Positions 49,160 to 59,262 are shown, counted from the first letter of the stretch. The stretch is 64,000 nt of DNA from Thamnidium elegans (GCA_025201345.1 JAIXMG010000001.1:1984001-2048000); one strand, 5' to 3'. Notes: a model not told the origin generated them from the letters alone. Program-made: numbers and translations.

Positions 49160-49879
49160 ATGAGTTCCCTCCGTGATATAAAAACAGTGCCACCACCACC
49201 AGGTTGGACACCAGAAACTAAATATATTGATAAACTATACTGGTCACCTAATGTACCTACTGAATTAAGAGAATTATTTCAACCATCAAAACCATCAATG
49301 GAGGATCCTCGACGTACCATTAACTTTATGAAAGAACATGTCAATATTACTGGTACTTTCCCCATTATTAAGGAACAAAAACGTAACATAAAAATTAGAA
49401 AGTTGACAGATAAAAACCACCCTTGTTGTGGTGCATATGGTCTATTTGCAGCGCAGACATTACAGCCGAGACAATTGATTATCGATTATTTGGGTATTGT
49501 AGAATATAAGGATGGCTATGAAGCAACTTCAGATTATGTATTCAATTTCGGTACAGATTTATCCGTTGATGCTGGTCGCTGTGGTAACGAAGCTAGGTTT
49601 TGTAATGATTTCCGCGGTTGTGGACCTGAACCTAATGTTTGCTTCATGAATTATATGGATGAAAAAACAAAGCATATAAAAGTCGGTCTCTTTGTAAAAG
49701 GAAATAGAAAGATTAAAAAGGGCGATGAACTGGTAATAATAGATCCAATATTATATGTATACTCATGTACACTGTTTACTAATGCTTGTTTTTTAACTTA
49801 TAAGCTGATATCTTACGGCAAATCATTTTGGTCTAATCGAGGTATCGATATGAGTGGGCAACAACATAAGAAACAATAG
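49160..49879 (+). CDS. Small SET-domain protein (lysine methyltransferase-like)
   Basis: Exons 49160-49732 and 49805-49879 give 215 aa. Nearly the whole protein is a SET domain: GAYGLFAAQTLQPRQLIIDY, SVDAGRCGNEARFCND in place of the usual NxxRFxNH segment, VCFMNYM, KVGLFVKGNRKIKKGDEL and, after the intron, LISYGKSFW (the ELxxxYG core). No pre-SET cysteines and no post-SET cysteine cluster. SET enzymes transfer methyl from SAM to lysine; target unknown. The 72-nt intron is a multiple of three without a stop, so unspliced reading inserts 24 hydrophobic residues (VIIDPILYVYSC...) into the active-site motif. It lies inside the inverted repeats; host gene or cargo is undecided. Confidence 0.72.
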   Translation: MSSLRDIKTVPPPPGWTPETKYIDKLYWSPNVPTELRELFQPSKPSMEDPRRTINFMKEHVNITGTFPIIKEQKRNIKIRKLTDKNHPCCGAYGLFAAQTLQPRQLIIDYLGIVEYKDGYEATSDYVFNFGTDLSVDAGRCGNEARFCNDFRGCGPEPNVCFMNYMDEKTKHIKVGLFVKGNRKIKKGDELVIIDPILYVYSCTLFTNACFLTYKLISYGKSFWSNRGIDMSGQQHKKQ

Positions 49880-50370
49880 AATATGGGGTTCTTTCATTTT
49901 TCTTTTTTTTTATATACAACTCTCTTCTTCCCTTCTTCTTTACTCTTTCTAAAAAGGGCAACAATCTATTCAGTATGAATTACACCCTTATTTTATTAAC
50001 TGTACTAACTCGTAAATTCAGTTGGTTTCTATTATTTAAAATAAAGTTTTAGTTTTACATTTCAATATATATATTTCAGATCTAACGTCAAACAACGTAG
50101 CCGATCCTCTATTTGCGAGCAAGAAGATTTGGCTTCAAAATGAGCCTGAGTTGAAGACAACAGTAGCTTGCTGTCTGAATCGGTTAGGCGATGTCCCCCT
50201 ATCCCTTTCCTTTTATTTTCCTTGTAAGTTTCTCCATTTAATAGTTTATCTTAGAAATACCATTCTCTTATTGTTAAATATATTTATCTTTTCATTAATA
50301 AACAAAATACACACAAATTACACACACAATCTCTCTTGATATACTTTTGATTCACCTGCATGGAGTATAA
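49880..50370 (+). other. Spacer with one exon-like coding segment
   Basis: Positions 50080-50223 (144 nt, TTTCAG acceptor and GTAAGT donor) read SNNVADPLFASKKIWLQNEP, then ELKTTVACCLNRLGDVPLSL. The frame does not continue into the Fanzor-like frame downstream. It may be part of the same decayed gene. The rest is SET 3' UTR. Confidence 0.25.
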
Positions 50371-50985
50371 ATGAACTGCATTATTAATTTTTTTCAATAT
50401 CGGGTTTTATCTTCTCTCAGGTCCCCAAATCATCTATCACTTTATGTAGCAGCGGTACAAGAATATTCTCTGCGTTTCTTTTCCCTCGACTCTGAAAAAA
50501 AAAGATCGCTTTGCGGAGAATTGGGGAATGCAAACTTATTTAAAAAACAGCAAATGCTATCAGAAATATCCAAATGCTTATTAGTTAACAGGCAGTAAAA
50601 AGTATGACCCTACCAACCATACGATGATCGAAAACAGCGACAAAAAGTGGAAGCAACTTCCCCCTCAATATGGTCAAAAGAAACAAACTTTGTATTTGTT
50701 TTTGATGTTGTCATGTTTGGTAACTTGAAAGGAAATATATCTGCTATTACGAAAGTCGTCAAACTCATTAAATTTACTCAAAAATAAAAACACCTACTTA
50801 TGTCGTAATGATTGATGAATATCTCACTTCGCAAGTACACTCTAGATGTCAAACTAGAACAACATCAAACGGAAAAAAAAAATTTGGCTCAAAAATTCAC
50901 CCTGTATTCAAATGCTCAACCTGTGATACCTAGTGGAATAGAGACCATATGGCATGAATATGCGTTCTATTTTTCTTATATGGCT
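50371..50985 (+). pseudogene. Decayed Fanzor (TnpB-like RuvC nuclease)
   Basis: Four consecutive pieces in shifting frames: SPNHLSLYVAAVQEYSLRFF with KKQQMLSEISKCLL; KYDPTNHTMIENSDKKWKQL; FDVVMFGNLKGNISAITKVV; and VVMIDEYLTSQVHSRC, FKCSTCD, a TAG, then WNRDHMA. The order matches the C-terminal half of the intact Fanzor at 61-64 kb: RuvC-I region with YVA, FG(D)xLKG, RuvC-II Glu in DEYLTS, zinc ribbon, RuvC-III WNRD. Damage seen: RuvC-I Asp replaced (SPNH where DPG/DPN is expected), first ribbon Cys is His, at least three frame changes and a stop before WNRD. Divergence from the other locus indicates a different Fanzor family. Clearly non-functional. Confidence 0.65.
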
Positions 50986-51274
50986 CAAAACAACAATAAT
51001 TGCCCAGAAGGATTTAGGAGAGCATAAATCATTTTCTATACTTATATCCTTCATAACAATTGGATAACTCATATTTACTTCCAGTAAGCCCTTTATATAT
51101 ATAGCTTTGAACTGTAAGCTAGCATACTTTTATTCCAAAAACTATATTCCAAAAATTCACTCATTTTTCTCTACGAAAATAAAGTATATTTGTATTAGTC
51201 ACATAACCTCGCTTCGCTCAATGGCGTCGTCGCTCTACAGACTTAAGGATTTACAATATTTTACGAATCTCTCG

Positions 51275-51309
51275 TTTTCCTATAGGATCCCCTCTCCGAG
51301 GAGATATAA
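51275..51309 (-). repeat. Right inverted repeat
   Basis: Plus strand reads TTTTCCTATAGGATCCCC inward-to-outward and ends GAGATATAA before TA. Inward lies a GC-richer segment (51207-51242, CCTCGCTTCGCTCAATGG...) that contains GCGACGACG, loosely shared with GGCGACGATA inside the left end. Confidence 0.8.
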
Positions 51310-51436
51310 TAGCCATTATCCGACGTCAGTTGAATGTTAAGCCTCTTGAAAAAAAAAACTTCTGACTTTCATTCTGTGTTTTTTATTTTGAATAGTTGCA
51401 GCATATATGGATAATATAAAACTATCATTTCTTTTT

Positions 51437-52180
51437 TTAAAGACTAAGGTTCATAAACTTTCTCTTGGAGAAACACATCCACCATTTACTTGGTTGTCCG
51501 TCAATATAAATTCTATCTACCAATCGAACGACTAATTCTTGGCGAAGTTGTTGGAAATATTGCTTCATTTGGTCTACAACAATAAAAAAAAAGAGCCCAT
51601 ACATCAATATTCTCATCTACTCCTTAATATAATGATAACTTACCAGCTTGGAATTTGTCAGTAGGACCTTGATACATGGCATTTAAAGGAAACCCAGGAT
51701 CGCTTGGAATAGAAAAATTGGATACAGCTAAAGTATTCAAAGATTTAAGGGCTTCTCCTTGGGGTGTAGACTTGTTTATAGTACCAAGACATTGTGAAAT
51801 GAATAAAATCAAGTAGATAAGTACACGGTCAGCATTGCCTTTAATTTCAAAGTTACGGAAAAGACAATTGGCGCGAAACAAATCAAGGGCTTCATCAATA
51901 ATATCCTCGGCATTGGCATCAGCTACAGAAATGGCATTTAGTACTTCATCTTTCCTAATAAACTCCTTACCATAAGGTGCATTTCCTCTGAACTTTGTCT
52001 TAATAGGTAATAAAAACATATTACCAACAGATTGGTAGTCTCCATCGTTGAATTGTGAATGATATGCCTAGAATACACATAAAAGTAAAAGTGAGAAAAA
52101 AAAAAGGCATACTTAATACTCATCAAGGTAAAGCCATCTTAAAATGGCTAGTGAGTAGTGCTCTTCTTTCTTACGGGCAT
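51437..52180 (-). CDS. ARC18: ARPC3 / p21-Arc, Arp2/3 complex subunit 3
   Basis: Three exons: ATGCCC alone (52175-52180), 51644-52067 and 51437-51573, giving 188 aa. The sequence is highly characteristic: MP joined to AYHSQFNDGDYQSVGN, LLPIKTKFRGNAP, EDIIDEALDLFRANCLFRNF, EIKGNADRVLIYLILFISQC, SDPGFPLNAMY and the C-terminal PSKWWMCFSKRKFMNLSL. Role: structural subunit of Arp2/3, which nucleates branched actin for endocytic patches. The start was chosen because only ATGCCC-GTAAGA restores the conserved MPAYHS N-terminus; the 6-nt first coding exon is otherwise easy to miss. Confidence 0.95.
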
Positions 52181-53362
52181 TATATAGTTTTTGTCGTGTT
52201 CTTCGAATAAAAAGAAAAGTGTGCTCTATTAAATAAAAAAGAGAAAAAGTGTGTACACTTCAGTTGGTCCGGTAAATAATGGCGACAAAACGCTCGTATT
52301 TTGGCTGCGTTTAAATGTTATCACCAAAAAAAGTAAGGTTAACCATCTGCCCAGAAGGTTTGTCTATTACGTCTTTACCATAGTTACTTTAAACAAATTT
52401 GTAGTTAGGAAGTATGAAATGTATATTTGATTATGTAAGGTACTAACATATCTATGTCTCCTCAATCTTTTATTTGTATGCCAGAAAGGTTGAATCTCTC
52501 CCTATCTCTCAAAAGTCTAATCAGGAGCACAAGTTAGTCTTACTTAGACAAACACGCTTATGTCCACAGCTTCTTGATTCGATAGGCATTATTAATTCAT
52601 AAAAGTATTTAATATCTCACAAATAAAAATAGTATATAGCTTGAGACTTGCCTTTTGCTTTCCTAATGCGAACAATAGATATGTATAATGCAGACAATCT
52701 TTAAGTAGCGGATGTTAAAACACTACTTTCGAGTTAAAAGAAACAGTATAGCTTGTTTTCTTCTGTTTATTGCAACTCTTCATCTTTGTTCAATAGTTAA
52801 GTATTAAAAGACCATTTCCCTACCTGGTACATTTTTACTGTGTTACCACCTAAGCGAAACGTTTACCGCAGCAAAAAGAGACTATCCTCATATATCTAAA
52901 ATGAATATCCTCGTTTCGGATCTAAGAGTGTAACCCTAGTTAGTTTTTCTTTTCTTTTTTCAGATGTGTGATAGGGTGTATGGCAAGAAAATATTAATAA
53001 CTAATTCTCCATTACTGTTAGTATTAACATGAAACGTCTCTAAGTAAGTGGTAATACGAATTACAACGTTAAGACGGTTTTAATTATCGTTATTAAAATT
53101 TCTTGATATTTTAAACACTTTTTCTCAGATATTTAAACTGTTGATATAGTTGCTTATTATATTTATATTTATTCTTTTTACTCGAGAATACAGAGACGTA
53201 CGTAGCTTGGTCACTTAAATTCGTGACTTTCTGGAGGAACGCATCCCTATTTCGACGTCATTCGCATGCTTTAATCACCGCGAACCGCAGTTCTTGTTAT
53301 AAAAACTAGACAAGAAAGTAAGTTTTATTTTTTTATTTTTAAGAAAAAAGTATACTCTCTAG
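52181..53362. other. 1.2-kb divergent intergenic region
   Basis: Promoters of ARPC3 (minus) and the ASCC2-like gene (plus). Nothing codable or RNA-like recognised. Confidence 0.4.
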
Positions 53363-55441
53363 ATGTTAGAATTCATCCCATTCATTCCTTCTGGTACTCA
53401 AGGAATCAATGAAACGCAATGGCAAATAGCGCTTCACTCTTGGATCTTCAACTTGACTGAGCTACTCAATATGCCGCAAGACAAGTTTCGAAGCGAAGTG
53501 TTGTCAAACACCACTTTACCTTCTTTTATTGATCAAGTTTTGAACGAACAAATGGACAATGAGAGTCAACCAGTCGATACAAATTTAATCAAGCATATAT
53601 TTCTCTTATATTCTAGACTCTCTGTCGGACCCTTTTCAACCGAACTTTTGGATATTGAAAGACTCTGTAGTTTTGTTATTGTGTATGGTGAATCAAATAT
53701 AGAGCAAGTTCGTCGCATTATGAACGATACTGTAAACAACTCAGAAACTTTGGAGAGAAACTTGGTTTCGACTATCGGATCACTTATCGATTCAGTTCAA
53801 TCCATGCCCGACCTACTTTCCAATACCAAACCTCTTACTGCTGACGTATTGGATCGTGTATACGTTTTGGTGCATGTTTTAGATGCTTTATTATCATCTA
53901 CTATCCATCTCAGCGTTGTAAAGAGCTCGTTTGATACTTTAGACGAGGTATTAATTAACTGCTACCGAGATTTAATTCCTAGTTTGAAAAATGCTGTTGA
54001 AAATGATAGCTCGTTGGAAAGTCATGCTTATATTATTAAACTTTCGCTGGTATCCACCTTCAATTCTTTTGCCGATATGCAATTCTTTATACCGCTCGGA
54101 TATACATCTTCCGTTGTCGATCACCATCAATTAATTGAGCACGATACAAAAACATCTTTCGATAGCACCATAAGTTGGATGACCGACAAGTTATTAGGAT
54201 ATTTAGAGAATAGTGGACTTGAATCATCTCGAAACGCATTTATTGATGGACCACTTATTATGGATTGGGAAGTCGAATTTTGTATTACTGAAAAACTCGA
54301 ATTCATTAACCAAAATAAATGTGATGGTGCCGAGGAAAGAATTGAATTTTTAATATTATCAATGGAACAAGTACGCGATTCAAATGATGGTACTGGCAGT
54401 TGGGGAGATAAGTATAACGCACAAAAAGAGAATCGAAAAACAAATCATTCTGGTTCTGTGTTCCAAGATGTTGAAACAACCTCCAAAATTTCACAAGTAC
54501 ATGATTTATTCCCTGATTTAGGTGATGGATTTATTGAAGCTTGCTTAGAAGCAAATAATAACGATGTCGAAGTAGTTATTATGCAATTGTTAGAAGATAA
54601 ATTACCTGTGTCTGTATCTGGATTAGACAGATCAATGGAAAGAAAACCATTTATGAGTGCTACTGAAACAGTATCTGAATTGATCCATCTGGAAAGTGAA
54701 GGTTATGCTGAAGATAACCGTATTAAGGAGAATGTATTGAAATCTAGGCATAATATTTATGACAACGATGAATTTGATATTTTCACTCATCGTACTGTGG
54801 ATACATCCAAAGTATATGAAGGTAAAAAAGACAAAGCCAATGCAGATGCGTTATTGGAGGACAAGACGTTTATTCAAGAGGAAAAGAAGAATGTATTAAA
54901 ACTTGTAATTGATATGTATGATGATGAGTACGATGATACCTACGACGATATAAACGATGCGGGATTACCAACAGTATTGGAAAGCGATGATGCTGTCGAT
55001 ATTGTTAGAAATAAACAAGCAGTGGAAAGTAATACTCACACCAAGGCTGAGAAGTCTGAATCGGGATCACGTAACCAACCAAAGGGCTCAGAAAAGTCGA
55101 ATAAAGGACCAAAAGGATCAGAAAAGCAAAATCAAGCACCAAAGAATTCAGAAAAGCAAAAGCAAGCACCAAAGAACTCAGAAAAATCAAATCAAGCTCC
55201 AAAGAGTTCAGAAAATCCAAAGCAAGGACCAAAGAGCACAGAAAAATCAAAGCAAGGACCAAAGGGCCCTGATAAGCCAAAACAAGGACCAAAGGATCCA
55301 TCGAAAAAAGATAGCAAAAAACCTGCCTCTGGTTCTAAAGATCGTTCAGACAAGGTTAAAAACAAGGCACAATTGGGTAATCATAATCGTAAAGCCAATC
55401 GTGATAAAAAGATGGCAAGTTTAGGTCCACCACCAAGTTAG
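53363..55441 (+). CDS. CUE3: ASCC2 / Cue3-like CUE-domain protein (ribosome quality trigger complex)
   Basis: Single exon, 692 aa. The N-terminal helical region (WQIALHSWIFNLTELLNMPQ ... LVHVLDALLSS) is ASCC2-like. A CUE domain at ~375-410 reads VHDLFPDLGDGFIEACLEAN, then DVEVVIMQLLED, with the ubiquitin-binding FP and di-Leu-type residues. A later acidic MYDDEYDDTYDD box is typical of ASCC2/Cue3. The C-terminus is a lysine-rich repeat region (about residues 573-650) ending GNHNRKANRDKKMASLG. Role: with Slh1/ASCC3, recognises ubiquitinated collided ribosomes and splits them. Start is 22 bases after an A-run with no better upstream Met. Confidence 0.85.
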   Translation: MLEFIPFIPSGTQGINETQWQIALHSWIFNLTELLNMPQDKFRSEVLSNTTLPSFIDQVLNEQMDNESQPVDTNLIKHIFLLYSRLSVGPFSTELLDIERLCSFVIVYGESNIEQVRRIMNDTVNNSETLERNLVSTIGSLIDSVQSMPDLLSNTKPLTADVLDRVYVLVHVLDALLSSTIHLSVVKSSFDTLDEVLINCYRDLIPSLKNAVENDSSLESHAYIIKLSLVSTFNSFADMQFFIPLGYTSSVVDHHQLIEHDTKTSFDSTISWMTDKLLGYLENSGLESSRNAFIDGPLIMDWEVEFCITEKLEFINQNKCDGAEERIEFLILSMEQVRDSNDGTGSWGDKYNAQKENRKTNHSGSVFQDVETTSKISQVHDLFPDLGDGFIEACLEANNNDVEVVIMQLLEDKLPVSVSGLDRSMERKPFMSATETVSELIHLESEGYAEDNRIKENVLKSRHNIYDNDEFDIFTHRTVDTSKVYEGKKDKANADALLEDKTFIQEEKKNVLKLVIDMYDDEYDDTYDDINDAGLPTVLESDDAVDIVRNKQAVESNTHTKAEKSESGSRNQPKGSEKSNKGPKGSEKQNQAPKNSEKQKQAPKNSEKSNQAPKSSENPKQGPKSTEKSKQGPKGPDKPKQGPKDPSKKDSKKPASGSKDRSDKVKNKAQLGNHNRKANRDKKMASLGPPPS
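55078..55310 (+). repeat. ~30-bp coding minisatellite in the ASCC2-like gene
   Basis: About eight degenerate units encode PKGSEKSNKG-type decapeptides (PKxSEKxxQx). Unit changes are mostly at two or three positions per copy, giving a basic, proline-spaced tail. Confidence 0.85.
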
Positions 55442-55527
55442 ATAATAGATTTTTTTTTATACGCGTATATATTTTTTTTTATAATTTTATTTATTTTGTT
55501 TTACAACTATTCAATTTTGTATGGTTT

Positions 55528-56380
55528 TTATTGCGTTTTCTTTGCGGCAGATTCTTTAAAATATTTGTTACGTTGAATTCTCATATGGTTGAATAAAACG
55601 GGAGCACCAGGTAAGTATAAAGCAAGAACAGCAATATAAGCATAGTAATACATATCTCCCCATTGAGCTTTAATGTAAGGTAAAGCTTGATAAGTCATCA
55701 TCAATTCAGACGAGATACCTGTAGGATATAAGACTAAGAAGAATGTATAACGAGCCCATGTAATGAAAGAAGGAACAGATGAGGCCAAGTTGGTAGCATA
55801 GTAAGAATAACGAACAATTTCAGCAATACACCAAGAAACGACCATAGTAGTGTAAGACCAGTGAGAGTGAATTTGAGGGAAAGGGTAGTTGACAGCCCAA
55901 ATTAAGAAGATTCTGGAAGCGACTTGCATAACAGTGGTCAAGATAGGTGTTCTTACCCAACCTACATATAAAGTATTAATATGAAACACAAAACTTTAAG
56001 GTTAAACATATAAACTTACCCAACAAAGCATGTACAATCTATGTAACCGAAATACGTTAGTATTTTGTGTTTCTTTTTTCTTTTTTGCCATTTCTGCACA
56101 TACCTCGAATAAAGCAGTTGATTGAACAACAATCAATACAGGCCATGTAGCTTCAAAGACATTCTTATAATCTTGAGCAGTAATGAGTTGTTGAATGGCT
56201 AACAAAAGAACGTAAGCCCAACCAGCAAGAGAAGCGACATTGTACGAGATCAAATAAAGCTTCAAAAGACCAGAAGGTCCTTTACGTGCTTTTCTTTCGG
56301 TACTAGGAGATACTAAGAAAATTTGTTATTTTTTTTTGTCTTGCCTTTTTTAAATTGTGGACAACAATACCTTTAGCCAT
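55528..56380 (-). CDS. PHS1: Very-long-chain 3-hydroxyacyl-CoA dehydratase (PHS1/HACD)
   Basis: Four exons (56371-56380, 56104-56312, 56020-56038, 55528-55961) give 223 aa, normal for the family. After a short basic N-terminus come LLKLYLISYNVASLAGWAYV (TM1), TALFEIVHALLGWVRTPILT (family hallmark), SWCIAEIVRYSYYA and LYPTGISSELMM. The catalytic Tyr and Glu of Phs1 lie in YPxGxxxE, both present here. The C-terminus KYFKESAAKKTQ is Lys-rich, consistent with ER retention. Role: dehydrates 3-hydroxyacyl-CoA in the ER elongase cycle, for sphingolipid very-long-chain fatty acids. Exons of 10 and 19 nt are unusual but every junction keeps frame. Confidence 0.95.
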
Positions 56381-58198
56381 GTTAAGATAGATAGAAAAAG
56401 ATAAAAAGCCAGTTTTTCACTTTTTGCCCCATAAAATGAGAATGTGTAATGCCCGGTATTTGAAACTGAAATAGTCACCATTTTTATACGCTGAAAAAAA
56501 TTGCGGGTAATCAGTCTTAACATTGAAACACTATATAATATCGACTCAATTGGAACTTAGTATCTATTATTTTGATAGGGAAACGCCTTGATAATAATCA
56601 TAAATGTTGGACCAGGCTCTTCAATAATATACGATACGTGGTGATACAGCTTAAAAGTGTAAATTTTGGGGGAGATTATTAAAAGTGTAAAAACAACAGA
56701 TAATAAAATAGTAAGAGTAATAAGGTAGTGAGCACCAGACTGTTTAGTAGTAAACTGATTAAAAAACTTATATGTTATTACATATTTATGAAAGGAGTTA
56801 TTCAACGACTAGTCTTCGATAAAGTAAAAGTCAAGCAATGTATTAATTACAAAGGGATTATATAAGTTCAAAGAGAGTGGGGGTATACAAATAGATTCAC
56901 AAAGAATAAATTAAATGAAGTTTATATGACTTATGGTAATAAAATATCAGTAATTAATCCCAGGCTTAGTATGCTCCAAGTGATGTATTTAAACAAATGG
57001 GAGTTCATCAGAGAGGTATTATAGAGGGATACTTAAGAAAACCAAGTAGTATATTTTAATCTTATTTATTACCAAAGTAAAAAAAAAGTTATACATAAGA
57101 GAACGTGTGATACAGAAAAAATATGTCATAAAAACGAGAAAGCGGAATGTTTCGTCTAACCTACATTAATATAAGTACTACCTCAACGGTTATATTCATT
57201 TAATATCGACTAATTCGTAATAAATCTTATTACTCTCTAATAATAAACTATAGTGACATATTTACTTTATTCTTTGATACATAACTGTTTCTTTTACTGA
57301 CCTGTATGTCAATATCTCCCCTTCCCAAAATGATATAACTCTATTTAAATGTAAATCACAGCTGATAATTATCGATGTCGAATTGCAGTAGTTAAAGAAT
57401 ATACATTTAATGCCACTCGTAGCGTTTTTTATGAAAACAACGTCTTTTTTTCTTTCAAAACAGTATTATTTTACTCATTACGAGAAGGCAAAGACTCTTT
57501 ATATACTCCCAAAAATTATTGTTAAGTCCAGATAATACCCTACAGCAGGGTCGACTCTAAGAATAGAATAATGAGACACTATTAAAGCATAATTTATAAA
57601 AAAAAAACAGGAACTGGACTTGACAAACAGTTAATTGGAAATATTTGTATATAGGCACTGGAGAAATTGTTTTTGAAGTAGGTGCGCATATTTCTCCTTT
57701 TTTTTAAAAAAAAACCGTTTCTTGTTTTAAAATTACGTGGTAATCTGTCTTAGCTTTGATATATCAGAAACCACAAACTCAATTAGAACATGGTGTTTAG
57801 TAGTTCGAGAAAGCAATGTTTTGACAGTTAGACGATAACTAAACAGCAGTAATCGCAGCCATGTGCGCTTAATTTATAAATGCTGGGCCAGAGATTGTAA
57901 ATATTCATATGTCATTTTTGGCTTTCTATGAGTTCGATACAAGTAAAAAATTCCTATGCCCCATATTTAAAAATATAGTTCATTATCTAAAATATTAAGA
58001 AAAAACTGTATATTACAAGTAATGGCGCACGAAATCTTATATCGAATAAGCATTTAATAAGTCGAGTATTACTATTGTACATATCTTTCAAATATATTAA
58101 CTATACTTTTTTTTAGTTATCTTTATACAGGTAAGTTTATTTGTTTAAATTAATATATATATAGTAGCGGATATTATGTGAGGTTGATATTTATACAT
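56381..58198. other. 1.8-kb intergenic region upstream of PHS1
   Basis: No gene recognised. A minus-strand 82-codon frame (56557-56805) has a hydrophobic stretch but no family. A short hairpin (ACCCTACAGCAGGGT) lies near 57536-57550, and a T9/A9 palindrome near 57701-57714. Confidence 0.35.
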
Positions 58199-58589
58199 TT
58201 AGTGTTTAAGCTTGTTAGCGGCAACTTTACTGAATAGGCCAGCTTTTGTTGAAGGTGGGGCACGCTTATTTTTGAAAGGGCCTACACCAGAGGCTTTAGC
58301 TTTTGACCATGCAACTGGACCGTATCTCTTAACCATAGAAGAAGTATCATTTTTTTTCACAGGCTTCTTAGTTCTTTTACGAGGAGCCTTTTTGGTAGTG
58401 GCTGGAGTCATCATTGCTTTAATACCACGCATTGTGTTATTTGTAGTGGCAGGACTATATTATGATTTGTTTAGCATTAAGTATTTTATCGTGAAAAGTT
58501 TAATATTACCTCTTTTTTGAGTGCTTGACCTTTCTAGGAGCAGCTCTCTTTTGATGTTTTCTTGAAGTTGTGCTAGCAGTGTTTCCCAT
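58199..58589 (-). CDS. Small Lys/Ala-rich basic protein with myristoylation-like N-terminus
   Basis: Two exons (58510-58589, 58199-58454) give 111 aa. The protein begins MGNTASTTSRKHQKRAAPRK, where Gly2 and Ser6 fit the N-myristoyltransferase consensus. Most of the rest is very basic (PATTKKAPRKRTKKPVKKND, SKAKASGVGPFKNKRAPPS) and histone-H1-tail-like, ending SKVAANKLKH. One short ordered-looking box, SSMVKRYGPVAWSKAKASG, lies in the middle. No family is recognised. It could tether to membrane by lipid plus polybasic charge, or act on nucleic acid. Splicing AG-T restores frame across GTAATA...ATATAG. The gene is isolated between two long gaps. Confidence 0.6.
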
Positions 58590-59262
58590 ATTTTTATTTT
58601 AGTTATTAAAGTTTGTTTATTAATAAAAACGAAATTATTCTTTTTGATGCCTTATATTTATACCATTGCATTTGATACATGTGACGGTAAACCGTATAGG
58701 TTTAGCGTCTAAAATAAGCATCATTACTGACGTCAACTAAAATGACGATCTTTTTTACTTAAGTTAGCCTTGGTGTTACAAGAACTGCGACCAAGTAAAA
58801 TTTTCCAATGCTTAAAAGAGAATGTTGACCTGATCTGAATTAGACTACGTAATTAGGCAACATTTCATAGAAAACTACCTCTTCCATTTTTCTCAAGTAG
58901 CACTAATACACTAAATAAAAGAATGCTTTGATTTTTAAAATATATATGACGGTTTTTTGAGATACACTAATGTTTTTATTTTGCTTTTTATTTATTTTTT
59001 ATTTTGCTTTTTTAGACAATAGAAATATGACGATTAAATTTTTCAATCCACGTTTTAGTCATGTTACTCCAATCAAATCGTAATTATCACTTTCTACAAA
59101 CAAAAACATATCTATATGATATAGTATCTTTGAATTCAGAAACTTGATAATAAAACTTGAACCAAATAACTTCAAATTTTAAATATAAGCTACTTAAATA
59201 TACCACTAAATGAGTGTTAAGTTTTATTTAAGTTTTAATACTTGGTGTACGTCCATTATTGG

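Larger units (their letters stand above)
47361..51309. mobile_element. Candidate TIR-bounded transposable unit with SET gene, Fanzor relic and captured exon
   Basis: Two copies of one ~36-bp sequence face each other at 47361-47396 and 51275-51309 (33 of 36 aligned positions match, one gap). Each outer edge abuts a TA dinucleotide (47359-47360 and 51310-51311), as expected for Tc1/mariner-type TA insertion. No partner copy exists near either one, so they look like the two ends of one 3.95-kb element. Inside are an ERV29 exon (minus), a SET-domain gene (plus), a decayed Fanzor (plus) and other coding-like scraps. No DDE transposase is visible inside, so it would be non-autonomous or decayed. 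The alternative is two independent solo ends. Confidence 0.5.

Noticed and set aside
47361..51309. Helitron interpretation of the hairpin-bearing repeats
   Set aside because: Helitron ends are not inverted copies and finish in CTRR; here both ends match as inverted repeats beside TA.
56557..56805. 82-codon hydrophobic minus-strand frame
   Set aside because: No homology recognised; composition matches random AT-rich DNA.
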